A stretch of 64,000 nt of DNA from Thauera butanivorans NBRC 103042. Lineage in GTDB: Bacteria > Pseudomonadota > Gammaproteobacteria > Burkholderiales > Rhodocyclaceae. The notes below the pieces were generated by a model. That model was given only the letters and a program-made list of their open reading frames with translations, was not told the origin of the DNA and did no database searches. Position numbers and translations under genes: made by a program. Positions within the stretch are counted from its first letter, which is position 1. Every line of letters begins with the position of its first letter. The stretch spans positions 52,512 through 116,511 of the forward strand of contig NZ_BCUG01000019.1 in assembly GCF_001591165.1 (NCBI RefSeq), written 5' to 3'. Below, one piece after another: positions 53,113 to 61,967 of the stretch.

Positions 53113-54267
53113 TCATTCTTCGGCCGCGCCGGGGTCCATGCCCTCGGGCACCTGCAGGTCGGCAGGCGCCTCGGGCTGCAGGCCACCCTGCTTCATCCAG
53201 GCGTCGAGCTGGTAGACATAGGCCATGACCTCGGCCACGGCGGTGTACAGCGCGGCGGGAATCGCCTGCTCCAGCTCGCAGTGCCTGTACAGCGCACGCG
53301 CCAGCGGCGGCGCTTCCAGCAGCGGCACCTCGTTGTCGCGGGCGATCTCGCGGATCTTCAGCGCCAGTTCGCCGCGCCCCTTGGCCACCACCACCGGCGC
53401 GCCCATGCGCTCGGCGTCGTACTTCAGCGCCACCGAGAAATGCGTCGGGTTGGTCACCACGACGTCGGCCTTGGGCACTTCGGACATCATGCGGCGGCGT
53501 GCCATCTCGCGCTGCATGGCGCGGATGCGGCCCTTGACCTGCGGATCGCCTTCCTGTTCCTTGCTCTCGCGCTTGACCTCTTCCTTGCTCATGCGCAATT
53601 TCTTGTGGTACTGCCAGAGCTGGAAAGGCACGTCCATCAGCGCCAGCAGCCCGAGGCTGGCGGCGATCAGCACCGCGGCGAAGATCACCGTGCCGGCAAA
53701 GTCGGCCATGCCGGCCTCGATCGGCGTCACCATCAGGTCGAGCAGGTGGTCCTTGTTCGACCACAGCACCATCGACGCCACGCCGCCGATGATCAGCGAC
53801 TTCAGGATCGCCTTGACCATCTCCATCAGGCCGTGCGCCGAGAACATCCGCCCCAGGCCCTTGATCGGGTTCATGCGGCCGAAGTTGGGCCCCAGCGCCT
53901 TGGGCGCCAAGTTCAGCCCGCCCAGCACGATCGGCGCCGCCACCGCGGCGACCAGCAGCGTCAGGAACAGCGGCATCAGCATCAGCAGCGCGCCGCTCAA
54001 CTGGCCGCGCAGCACGTCGAGCATCAGCGCGACGTCGAACACCGTCTCGCGCTCGAAGGAAAAGCCGGTACGCACCACCGCCAGCATGCGCTCGGCCATC
54101 CAGCCGCCGAGCAGCCACAGCGCCAGCACGCCGGTGATGGTGACGAAGAAAGTCGACAGTTCCCGCGACTGCGGGACCTGGCCTTCCTCGCGCGCCTGTT
54201 CCAGCCGTCGCGGTGAGGGGGCTTCTGTTTTTTCGAGATCGCTTTCTTCGGCCACGGCCGGCTCCAT
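53113..54267 (-). CDS. flhB: flagellar export switch protein FlhB
   Basis: Export-gate protein whose self-cleavage switches substrate class from hook to filament. The 384 residues have four membrane helices and the C-terminal domain with the autocleavage motif NPTH (DVVVTNPTHFSVALKY). ATG 54267 (MEPAVAEESDLEKTEAPSPR) is preferred over the upstream frame to 54288. First gene of flhBAFG-fliA-motCD. Confidence 0.96.
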   Translation of the reverse strand: MEPAVAEESDLEKTEAPSPRRLEQAREEGQVPQSRELSTFFVTITGVLALWLLGGWMAERMLAVVRTGFSFERETVFDVALMLDVLRGQLSGALLMLMPLFLTLLVAAVAAPIVLGGLNLAPKALGPNFGRMNPIKGLGRMFSAHGLMEMVKAILKSLIIGGVASMVLWSNKDHLLDLMVTPIEAGMADFAGTVIFAAVLIAASLGLLALMDVPFQLWQYHKKLRMSKEEVKRESKEQEGDPQVKGRIRAMQREMARRRMMSEVPKADVVVTNPTHFSVALKYDAERMGAPVVVAKGRGELALKIREIARDNEVPLLEAPPLARALYRHCELEQAIPAALYTAVAEVMAYVYQLDAWMKQGGLQPEAPADLQVPEGMDPGAAEE

Positions 54268-54329
54268 GTGCGCCCCGCCGCGCGGCAAAGGGCGCGGGCG
54301 CGGGGCGACGTGTGCGGATTATCGGCCGT

Positions 54330-54350
54330 GGCCGGCAATATCTGCCGGCC
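54330..54350. repeat. palindrome upstream of flhB
   Basis: GGCCGGCA-ATATC-TGCCGGCC, eight-base perfect arms. It lies 63-83 bases upstream of flhB. Six bases from it on the minus strand is GCCGATAAT (54326-54318), a perfect FliA-like -10 and a 5/6 sigma-70 -10, but no matching -35 is present: the palindrome occupies that place. This is the layout of an activator-dependent promoter. No T-run follows in either orientation. Confidence 0.6.
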
Positions 54351-54409
54351 GAAAAAAGGCGCTAAAGGGCCGCTATTCGTCCCTTTCCATCAGGGGCATC
54401 AAGGCCCGA

Positions 54410-54868
54410 TCAGCTTCCCGAGGGCAGGCGGTCGAAGCCGCGCAGGGTGTCGCCGGCCTCGATGCCGCGCTCGCGGAACCAGCCCTGGTTCATCTCCAGC
54501 GCGAAGCGCGCGGGGGCGGCAGCGCAGTGGTTGTCCTCGGAGTGCGGCTGCATGTCCTCGATGTTGATGATCCTTCCCTGCGTGTCGATGAAGGCCACCG
54601 ACAGCGGCAGAAAAGTGTTCTTCATCCACATGCAGTGGGTCGCGTCCTGGGTGAACACGAACACCATGCCCCGTTGCGCCGGCATGGACTTGCGATTCAT
54701 CAGGCCGAGTTGGCGCGTCTGCGGCGTATGAGCGATTTCGGCCTCGATCCGGTACATGCCTGCCCCCAGTTCCGCCACCGGCATCGCCACGTCCGCCAGC
54801 CCGGCGCCCGACGACAAGGCCATACCGGTTGCCAGCGCCGCCTTCCAGAAAACCGCCATCCGCGTCAT
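54410..54868 (-). CDS. DUF192 family exported protein
   Basis: A 152-residue protein with a signal peptide (about 1-25) and a DUF192 domain: [20 protein letters not shown], then [20 protein letters not shown] and [11 protein letters not shown]. The family's function is not established. Its start overlaps the rluE stop (ATGA), so the two are co-translated. Confidence 0.92.
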   Translation of the reverse strand: MTRMAVFWKAALATGMALSSGAGLADVAMPVAELGAGMYRIEAEIAHTPQTRQLGLMNRKSMPAQRGMVFVFTQDATHCMWMKNTFLPLSVAFIDTQGRIINIEDMQPHSEDNHCAAAPARFALEMNQGWFRERGIEAGDTLRGFDRLPSGS

Positions 54869-55599
54869 CCTTTCGCTCCTTTGCCTGGACCCTTGTCAGC
54901 GCGACGCATCTTACCCGCGCCAACGCCAGACCGGGAACGCGAATCCGCCGTGCGCATCGTTCCGCCACCCCGCCCGGCCGGCCTGGCACGCCCGCTGGCA
55001 ACAGGTTTCCCAGCAATTCGACCCGCCCTGCCCGTTTTATCCGCGGCAGGCAGATCCGGCACCGCCACCTCCCGCCACTCCCCCGGCTGCAGGCCGTCCA
55101 GCCGCCACGGCCCGATCGCCACACGGATCAGCCGCAGGGTCGGAAAGCCGATCTTCGCCGTCATCCGCCGCACCTGCCGGTTCTTGCCTTCGCGCAGCAC
55201 GATCTCCAGCCAGGCAGTCGGCACCGTCTTGCGAAAGCGCACCGGCGGGTTGCGCGGCCACAGCCACTCCGGCTCGACCACCCGGCGCGCATCGCAGGGC
55301 CGGGTATGGAAATCGCCCAGATCCAGCCCGGCGCGCAGTTGCGCCAGCGCCGCCTCGTCCGGCCCGCCCTCGACCTGCACGAGATAGGTCTTGGGCTGCT
55401 TGTGGCGCGGGTCGGCAATGCGGTGCTGCAAGGCGCCGTCGTCGGTCAGCAGCAGCAGACCTTCGCTGTCGGCATCGAGCCGGCCGGCGGCATAGACGCC
55501 GGGCACCGGAACGTGGTCTTTCAGCGTGGCCTGCCCGGCCTCGCCGGAGAACTGGCACAGCACGCCATAGGGCTTGTTGAGGAGGATCAGGCGGGACAT
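54865..55599 (-). CDS. rluE: 23S rRNA pseudouridine synthase, RluE type
   Basis: Isomerises a uridine of 23S rRNA. The 244-residue protein belongs to the RsuA/RluB/E/F group: [15 protein letters not shown], catalytic Asp in [29 protein letters not shown] and [20 protein letters not shown]. It has no N-terminal S4 domain, as in RluE, but a basic Gly/Arg-rich tail of ~55 residues. ATG 55599 chosen by the family start. The RluE rather than RluF assignment rests on size and lack of S4. Confidence 0.88.
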   Translation of the reverse strand: MSRLILLNKPYGVLCQFSGEAGQATLKDHVPVPGVYAAGRLDADSEGLLLLTDDGALQHRIADPRHKQPKTYLVQVEGGPDEAALAQLRAGLDLGDFHTRPCDARRVVEPEWLWPRNPPVRFRKTVPTAWLEIVLREGKNRQVRRMTAKIGFPTLRLIRVAIGPWRLDGLQPGEWREVAVPDLPAADKTGRAGRIAGKPVASGRARPAGRGGGTMRTADSRSRSGVGAGKMRRADKGPGKGAKG

Positions 55600-55723
55600 G
55601 GACGGGATGATACCTGCCGATTCGGGCATCACATCCGGAACGCAGGACAATCGCACGAATACCGCTGTCGCCTTTTTGGGCACGAAACCTCCCCTCCCCG
55701 ACCCTTTCCACGGCAATGTCGGT

Positions 55724-56461
55724 CGATGGATGGCGCTGCGCCTGCTGACCTATGTCTGCCTGCTGTACCAAGATTTGATTCGCGGAGGACAGGTCAAATC
55801 GGGCGGCAAGCTGCCGCCGGTTTTCCCGCTGGTGCTCTACAACGGACAGCCGAAGTGGGCTGCGACGCAGGAAGTCGCTGATTTGACCGCCGCGCCCGGC
55901 GGGCTGGCGCGCTGGAGCCCGCGCTTTCGCCATCACCTGCTCGACCAAGGGAGGGTATCGGAGAAGGAACTGCGGCGCCTGCCGGACAACCTGATGGCGC
56001 GACTGATCGAGCTGGAAACCCATCTGCCCGATGATCCGTTCATCCGCGAAGTGACCCAGGCGCTGGCGGAACACCTCAAAGACCCTGCCTTCGACAGCCT
56101 GCGCCGGGCCTTCGTGGTGTTCTACAATCGGACCATTCTCTCGAAACTCGATGCGAGCCAGAGCATCGAACCCCCGAATGACCTGCAGGAGATCGACACC
56201 ATGCTTGCCGAACGTATCGACCAGTGGCTAGAGGGCATCCGCCAAGAGGGGGTGCTCAAGGGAGAGCAGGAAGGCTTGCTCAAAGGCAAGCAGGTCGAGG
56301 CTGTACGGATGTTGAGTCGGCTGCTTCGCCTGCGTTTCGGCGACCTGCCCACCTGGGCGGAGGAACGACTGGCGCGGGCGCCGCTGGAACAGCTCGAAGA
56401 CTGGATCGATGCGGTGCTGACGGCGGAAACGCTGGAAGGAGTGATCGGACCGGAAGGCTGA
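55724..56461 (+). pseudogene. Rpn/YhgA-like recombination nuclease, 5'-truncated
   Basis: The frame from about 55724 ([20 protein letters not shown], then LPPVFPLVLYNGQP) is the C-terminal two thirds of a Rpn-family protein (transposase_31/PD-(D/E)XK). The N-terminal ~60-90 residues holding the nuclease core are missing; upstream the frame reads unrelated sequence over the rluE promoter. The tail has the usual Gln/Glu/Lys-rich repeat (EGVLKGEQEGLLKGKQVEAV). Probably inactive, though an ATG at 55730 could yield the fragment. Confidence 0.75.
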
Positions 56462-56501
56462 GATCGCGGCCTGGCGGAGATGGGTGAAAAAACGCGGGAA
56501 G

Positions 56502-56545
56502 CCGCGCAATTGGCCGGGGAAACCGGCGCAATTGCGCGGTTTTTT
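56502..56545 (+). terminator. intrinsic terminator
   Basis: CCGCGCAATT (56502-56511) pairs perfectly with AATTGCGCGG (56530-56539), with an inner GCCGG/CCGGC stem, and is followed by six Ts (56540-56545). It closes the Rpn-like gene. A run of six As on its left side (56488-56493) could make it bidirectional. Confidence 0.85.
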
Positions 56546-56617
56546 GCGTGAAGGGAGAGAGAAAAGCGTACAGGCTTCATGCGATTGCCCTGATCCGGAA
56601 CGGCGGATCGGCTTGTT

Positions 56618-56636
56618 GATAAGAACAATTCTTAAT
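56618..56636. promoter_or_regulatory. candidate Fur box upstream of fecI
   Basis: GATAAGAACAATTCTTAAT matches 12/19 of the Fur consensus and contains the inverted repeat TAAGAA-CAA-TTCTTA. It lies 36-54 bases before the fecI ATG, next to a -35-like TTGATA (56616-56621). Iron repression of fecIR is the usual arrangement. Confidence 0.6.
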
Positions 56637-56671
56637 ATCATCGCCCGATATCGCCCGCCTCCGCGCTCTTC

Positions 56672-57226
56672 ATGCACACCCCGCCGCCCTCGCTGCGACA
56701 AACCGCCGACCTGCTCTACCGGGATCACCACCAATGGCTGCGGGGCTGGCTTTCCCACAAGGTCGGCTGCACCCACCAGGGCGCCGACCTGGCGCAGGAC
56801 ACCTTCGTGCGCGTGCTCGGCTCGAACGAACTCGGCAGGCTCGACGAACCGCGCGCCTTCCTGATGACCCTGGCGCAGCGCGTGCTGTACAGCTTCTGGC
56901 GCCGCCGCAATCTGGAAAACGCCTGGCTGGAAGCCTTGGCCCAAGAGCCGGAAAACCATGCCCCCTCGGCCGAGGACTACGCCCTGGTGCGCGACGCCAT
57001 CGAAACCCTCGACCGCCTGCTCGGCGACCTGCCGCTGCGCGCCCGCAAGGCCTTCCTGATGAACCGCCTGGAAGACATGACCCATGTGGAAATCGCCCGC
57101 AGCCTGGGCGTTTCCCTGGCCACCATCGAACGCGACATCAAGCTGGCCTTCACCCACTGCTACCTCGCCAGCCTCGACGCCATACCGAACGGCATCACCG
57201 AAGCGCCCTCCTCCACGCGCCCATGA
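56672..57226 (+). CDS. fecI: FecI-type ECF sigma factor
   Basis: Extracytoplasmic-function sigma factor for iron uptake. The 184 residues carry region 2 (LYRDHHQWLRGWLSHKVGCT, DLAQDTFVRVLG) and region 4 (LEDMTHVEIARSLGVSLATI ERD). In the Fec paradigm it is released when the outer-membrane receptor binds its siderophore and then transcribes the receptor gene. It overlaps fecR by four bases (ATGA). Confidence 0.93.
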   Translation: MHTPPPSLRQTADLLYRDHHQWLRGWLSHKVGCTHQGADLAQDTFVRVLGSNELGRLDEPRAFLMTLAQRVLYSFWRRRNLENAWLEALAQEPENHAPSAEDYALVRDAIETLDRLLGDLPLRARKAFLMNRLEDMTHVEIARSLGVSLATIERDIKLAFTHCYLASLDAIPNGITEAPSSTRP

Positions 57227-58206
57227 ACACTCCGGCCAGACAGCTCGACCCCATCGCCGAACGCGCCATCGACTGGCTGCTGCGGCTCGACTCCGGCAGC
57301 GCCACCGCCGAAGACCGCAGCGCCTTCGAAGCCTGGCTGGATGCGGATCTGCGCCACCGCAACGCCTGGCAGACGATCTCCGGCCTGCTCCACCAGCCCA
57401 TCGCCACCCTCCGCGAAGCGGAAAGCCATCTCCCCGGCCAGCGCCGCGCCGCCCGTCTGGCACTGACCACTCCCCAGCGCCGCAAGGCCCTGCGCAACAG
57501 CGCCGCCGCCCTGCTCCTGCTGAGCCTCGGCGGCTACGCGTTGAACCGCCAGCATCCGCTCGGCACCCTGGTCGCGGACCTGCACACCGCCACCGGGGAA
57601 CGCCGGCAAGTGCAGCTCGCCGACGGCAGCACCTTGGTGCTCAACGCCCGCAGCGCGGTCGACGTGGAATACAGCGCATCCATGCGCCTGCTGCGCCTGC
57701 GCAAGGGCGAAATCCTCATCCACACCGCCCCCGACCCGGCCCGCCCGCTCGTCGTGCAGACCCTGCACGGCCAGGCCCGCGCCCTCGGCACCCGCTTCAG
57801 CGTGCGGCAACTCGACACCCACAGCGAACTCGCCGTGCTCGAACACCGCGTGCAGCTCACCGCCACCAGCGGCGCGCAGCAAGTGTTCGACGCCGGCAGC
57901 ACGGCGCGCTTCGATGGCACCCGCATCCAGCCCCTGGCCGCCTCCGCGGCCACCCACGCCGCCTGGGCCGGCGGCCAGCTCGACGTACGCGACCAGCCGC
58001 TGGGCGAAGTCGTCAACGCGCTGCGCCCCTACAAGCGCGGCTACCTGCGCGTCTCTCCGCAGGCCGCCGCGCTGCGCGTGTATGGCGTCTTCCCGCTGGA
58101 CGACCCTGACGCCGCACTGCTGTCGCTGGCCGAAACCCAGCCCATCGCCATCCGGCGCTACGGCGCGCTGGTTACGCTGGTCGAGCATCGCGGCGAAATC
58201 GAATAA
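57223..58206 (+). CDS. fecR: FecR-type transmembrane sigma regulator
   Basis: Inner-membrane protein that passes the signal from the receptor to FecI. The 327 residues have a cytoplasmic anti-sigma part with DUF4880-type motif (AIDWLLRLDSGSATAEDRSA), one membrane helix (AAALLLLSLGGYAL, about 89-105) and the periplasmic FecR domain (TATGERRQVQLADGSTLVLN, ALGTRFSVRQ). ATGA overlap with fecI. Confidence 0.93.
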   Translation: MNTPARQLDPIAERAIDWLLRLDSGSATAEDRSAFEAWLDADLRHRNAWQTISGLLHQPIATLREAESHLPGQRRAARLALTTPQRRKALRNSAAALLLLSLGGYALNRQHPLGTLVADLHTATGERRQVQLADGSTLVLNARSAVDVEYSASMRLLRLRKGEILIHTAPDPARPLVVQTLHGQARALGTRFSVRQLDTHSELAVLEHRVQLTATSGAQQVFDAGSTARFDGTRIQPLAASAATHAAWAGGQLDVRDQPLGEVVNALRPYKRGYLRVSPQAAALRVYGVFPLDDPDAALLSLAETQPIAIRRYGALVTLVEHRGEIE

Positions 58207-58302
58207 TTTCGAATTTCCATGAGGGGTTTTGCCGGCCTCGTTGGACATGACTACTGAACCCGTGCGTTCAGCCCCATGTTCAACACCCGCCGAGAAGACT
58301 CC

Positions 58303-60750
58303 ATGACCCGCAAGCACCGCCCCAGCGCCCGCCGGCCCCGTCTGCTGCACTGCGCCATCGCCGTATCGCTCGCCCTCGCCAGCCTGACGGCCGCCGCCCA
58401 AAACGCCGCACCGGCCCCCACCGCCGCCGAAGCCGCCGCCCTGCGCGCCTGGGATCTTCCCGTCGCCCCGCTGGCTGACACCCTGGCCCGCATCGCCCGC
58501 GACAGCGGCCAGCGCCTGTCCGCCGATCCGGCGCTGATCGCCGGCAAGACCGCCGCCCCGGTGCGTGGCCGCTACAGCCCCACCGACGCCGCCCGCCAGG
58601 CTCTGGCCGGCACCGGGCTGGAGCTGATCGTCACCGAAAGCGGCACGCTGAGCGTGCGGCCGGCGCCGGTGAGAAAAGGGGATGCAACACTGGCCGCCGT
58701 GACAGTGACGGCGCAGGCCATGCAGGAGCAGGCCACCGGCCCAGTGCTGGGCTATGTCGCCAAGCGAAGCATGACGGCGATGAAAACGGACACGCCGATC
58801 ATCGAGACGCCCATGTCGATCAACATCGTCACGCGCGAGCAGATGGACAGCCAGGGCGCACAGCAGGTGGTGCAGGCGCTGCGCTACACGCCGGGCGTGG
58901 CGGCGGACATTCGCGGCAATATTTCGCGCTTCGATCAGATTGCCTTTCGTGGCATCGGCTTTGCGCTCGACTCCTTCCATTACCTCGATGGCCTGCGCCT
59001 GCCGCGCGGCGCGTCATACCTGATTCCGCAGATCGATACGCACAACGTCGAGCGTGTGGAGGTGTTCAAAGGTCCGGCCTCGCTGCTGTATGGTCAGGCG
59101 CCGCTGGGCGGTATCGTCAACTTGGTGAGCAAGCGCCCGGCGGAAGAGCCTTTGCACGAGGTGAGCGTGTCGCTGGGCAGCCATCAACGCAGGCAGATCA
59201 CCTGGGACAGCGGCGGCGCGCTCGATGAGGATGGCACCTTGAGCTATCGCCTGACCGCTCTGGCGCGCAAGGCGAACACATCGGTGCAGATGACCGAAGA
59301 GGAGCGTTTCTACATCGCGCCATCGATCGCCTACAAACCCGATGCCGACACCTCGCTGACCGTGTTCGGCCTGTACCAGCACGATCCCACCGGTGGCTTC
59401 TACGGCACGTTGCCGTCAAGCGGCACCATCCTGCCCAATCCGTACGGCAAGCTGCCGCCCGACTTCTTCGACGGCTCGCCCGATTTCAATGCGTTCGACC
59501 GCACGCAGGCGAGCATCGGCTATGAGCTGAAGCATCGCTTCAACGAACGCTGGTCACTGACGCAGAACATGCGCTACTGGCGCATGGACTTGGACCAGAG
59601 CCAGGTTGGCCAATCGGGCCTGCAGGCGGACTACCGCACTTTGTCGCGTTACGCGCTGTGGTCGCGGGAGAAGATGAACGCGGTCAACATCGACTCCCAT
59701 TTGCAGGGTGATCTGCAAACAGGCCCGCTGGCGCACAAGCTGCTGATCGGTCTGGACTTGCAGCGCGACCGCTGGACGCAGACCCAGGGCTTTGGCGCTG
59801 CGCCGACGCTGGACATCCTGACGCCCGACTACGGCCAGGCCATCATGCGGCCCGCGGCATCGACCAGCCCGGATCGTACGCAACGCCTGATCGGTCTGTA
59901 CGTGCAAGACCAGATCAAGTGGGGTGGCTGGGGGCTGACGCTGGGCAGCCGGTTCGACCGGGTAAACATCGAGAACGACAACCGGCTGGCCAACACTCGC
60001 ACCGACCAGGACATCAGCAAGTTCACCTGGCGCGCCGCGCTGATGCACAACTTCGACAACGGCTTTGCACCATATGCAAGCTACGCCACTTCGTTCGACC
60101 CGTCGGTCACGGTCAATCCGTATGGCGATCCGTTCAAGCCGACGACGGGCCGGCAGTATGAAGTGGGCCTCAAGTACCAGCCGCAGGGCACGGATGCGCT
60201 CTTCACGCTTTCGGCATTCGACCTGGTGCAGCAGAACGTGCTCACCAGCGACCCTCGATCCTCGCTGCCCAATGCGCGCGTGCAGACGGGTGAAGTCACC
60301 TCGCGCGGGCTGGAGTTCGAGGCGCGCTTCAGTCCCGTCAAAGGGCTGAATGTCGTCGGCGGGCTGGCAGCCATCAGCCCCAAGGTCACGCGCAGCAACG
60401 GCACGGATCTGGGCAAGCGCACGGTGTCGGTGGCACACGGCACCGCATCGCTGTGGGCGGACTATCGATTGGGCGGCGCGCTGGCGGGGCTGACCGTGGG
60501 CGGCGGCGTGCGCGTCTCCGGCTCCGCGTATGCGGATGCGGCCAACACGCAGAAGATTCCCGGCTACGGCGTGGCCGACGCGATGCTGCACTACGAGTTG
60601 GGCCGCATCAGCCCGAGTCTGCGCAGCGCAATGCTGGCACTGAATCTGAACAACATCTTCGACAAGGCCTACTTCACCTGCAATGCAGCGAACTTCTGCA
60701 ACTATGGCCAGGGTCGCACCTTCCTCGCGACGCTGAAATATGGCTGGTGA
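58303..60750 (+). CDS. TonB-dependent siderophore receptor with signalling domain
   Basis: Outer-membrane ferric-siderophore receptor, 815 residues from ATG 58303. Order: signal peptide (LLHCAIAVSLALASLTAAA), N-terminal STN signalling domain (about 40-120), plug (TPIIETPMSINIVTREQMDS, GNISRFDQIAFRGIGF) and 22-strand barrel ending GQGRTFLATLKYGW with a C-terminal aromatic. The STN domain pairs with the upstream FecIR. ATG 58276 is possible but has no ribosome site. A GAGGGGTTTT...CGTT stretch (about 58220-58240) may be the FecI-dependent promoter. FhuE/FoxA/FpvA-like; the substrate is unknown. Confidence 0.92.
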   Translation: MTRKHRPSARRPRLLHCAIAVSLALASLTAAAQNAAPAPTAAEAAALRAWDLPVAPLADTLARIARDSGQRLSADPALIAGKTAAPVRGRYSPTDAARQALAGTGLELIVTESGTLSVRPAPVRKGDATLAAVTVTAQAMQEQATGPVLGYVAKRSMTAMKTDTPIIETPMSINIVTREQMDSQGAQQVVQALRYTPGVAADIRGNISRFDQIAFRGIGFALDSFHYLDGLRLPRGASYLIPQIDTHNVERVEVFKGPASLLYGQAPLGGIVNLVSKRPAEEPLHEVSVSLGSHQRRQITWDSGGALDEDGTLSYRLTALARKANTSVQMTEEERFYIAPSIAYKPDADTSLTVFGLYQHDPTGGFYGTLPSSGTILPNPYGKLPPDFFDGSPDFNAFDRTQASIGYELKHRFNERWSLTQNMRYWRMDLDQSQVGQSGLQADYRTLSRYALWSREKMNAVNIDSHLQGDLQTGPLAHKLLIGLDLQRDRWTQTQGFGAAPTLDILTPDYGQAIMRPAASTSPDRTQRLIGLYVQDQIKWGGWGLTLGSRFDRVNIENDNRLANTRTDQDISKFTWRAALMHNFDNGFAPYASYATSFDPSVTVNPYGDPFKPTTGRQYEVGLKYQPQGTDALFTLSAFDLVQQNVLTSDPRSSLPNARVQTGEVTSRGLEFEARFSPVKGLNVVGGLAAISPKVTRSNGTDLGKRTVSVAHGTASLWADYRLGGALAGLTVGGGVRVSGSAYADAANTQKIPGYGVADAMLHYELGRISPSLRSAMLALNLNNIFDKAYFTCNAANFCNYGQGRTFLATLKYGW

Positions 60751-61945
60751 AGCGGTGGGTGATCGCCGGCGCGCACTGCTGATGATGCTTGCGATGGGCG
60801 CGCTGTATGCCGGCTTCGGCGTGATGATGGGCTTGCTGCAGGGCGGGCTGCCACCCGTGCTGCGCGCCCGCGGCATGCCGCTGGACCAGCTCGCGTTGAC
60901 CTACGTTCTGTTCCTGCCGCTGGGGCTGTCCTTCGCGTGGGCGCCGCTGGTCGATCGCATTCGGCTGCCCTGGCTGTCGCCCCGCATCGGCTGGATCGTC
61001 GCGGCGCAGGCCGTGGCCGTGGCGGGCGTGGTGGCCGTTGCCTTGCTGGAGGACGCACCGCTGACGCTGCTGTTCGGCCTGGGGCTGGGCGTTGCGGTGG
61101 CGATGGCGACGATGGACCTGGCGCTGGATGCGCTGGCGGTGGAGATGACGGGCGAATCGCTGAAGCCGGTTGCTGCAGCACTGAAACTCGCTGCGCTGGC
61201 GCTTGGCTCGATGCTCGGCGGCGGCGTGTTCGTCGGTCTGCTGGGCAGCCTGGGCTGGCTGGCGACGTTTCTGTCGGTAGCCGCCTTTCTGTCGCTGTCA
61301 CTTGCGCCAGTGCTCTGCTTGACGCACGCGGATAGCGCGGCCCATCAAAGAAAGGCCGCTGGCGTTGGCCGCATGTTCGGCATCCTGTGCCAGCCGCAGC
61401 TGCGCTGGCGCGTGGCGATGCTGGCCGTGGCTGGCAGCGTGATCTTTCCATTGAGCGCCCACAACCGCGTGATGCTGGTGGACCTGGGCGTGCCGCTGGA
61501 GCGCATCGCGTGGCTGGTCGGCACCTTGCAACCGCTGGCCTTGCTGGTGGCATCGCTGGTCGTTGCACCGATGGTGCGCACGGTCGGCCATCGCAGCGCA
61601 TTGACGTTGCTGGCGGCTGCCGCGCTGCTTTGCGTCGGTCTGTTGCTGGCAGCCTGGCATTACGGGATTCCCGCACTGGCGATTGCCTGCACCGTCGGCA
61701 TGGCCGGCATTGTCGGCGCGCTGATGGTGGTCTATGCCACGCTGATGCTGTGCTGGGCCGAGGGCGACCAGGCCGCAACCAGCTACGCGGTCATGTTCTG
61801 CGGCACGAGGCTGGCGGGCATGGTGGCGACGGTGGGCGCGGGCAAGCTGGTTGCCGTGGTGGGCTGGCAGGCTTTTTACGGGCTGGGCGCTGCGGCGCTG
61901 CTGCTTTCGTCGGCGTGGCTGCTGCGCGGCCTGCGCAATACATGA
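60740..61945 (+). CDS. MFS permease, FptX/RhtX-like
   Basis: A 401-residue protein of about 12 membrane helices, overlapping the receptor gene by 11 bases. The order receptor-permease and motifs such as GVMMGLLQGGLPPVLRARGM and MATMDLALDALAVEM recall the AmpG/FptX/RhtX group, in which single permeases take ferric siderophores across the inner membrane. Function is inferred from family and overlap with the receptor. Confidence 0.8.
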   Translation: MAGEAVGDRRRALLMMLAMGALYAGFGVMMGLLQGGLPPVLRARGMPLDQLALTYVLFLPLGLSFAWAPLVDRIRLPWLSPRIGWIVAAQAVAVAGVVAVALLEDAPLTLLFGLGLGVAVAMATMDLALDALAVEMTGESLKPVAAALKLAALALGSMLGGGVFVGLLGSLGWLATFLSVAAFLSLSLAPVLCLTHADSAAHQRKAAGVGRMFGILCQPQLRWRVAMLAVAGSVIFPLSAHNRVMLVDLGVPLERIAWLVGTLQPLALLVASLVVAPMVRTVGHRSALTLLAAAALLCVGLLLAAWHYGIPALAIACTVGMAGIVGALMVVYATLMLCWAEGDQAATSYAVMFCGTRLAGMVATVGAGKLVAVVGWQAFYGLGAAALLLSSAWLLRGLRNT

Positions 61946-61967
61946 GATGAGACATGAGGATCTTTTG

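Noticed and set aside
50744..53215. An 823-codon plus-strand frame opposite flhA
   Set aside because: Antisense shadow of flhA; low-complexity His/Asp/Gln-rich translation.
54330..54350. Intrinsic terminator at the flhB palindrome
   Set aside because: The plus strand is followed by GAAAAAA and the minus strand by ACGGCCG; no T-run in the direction of transcription.
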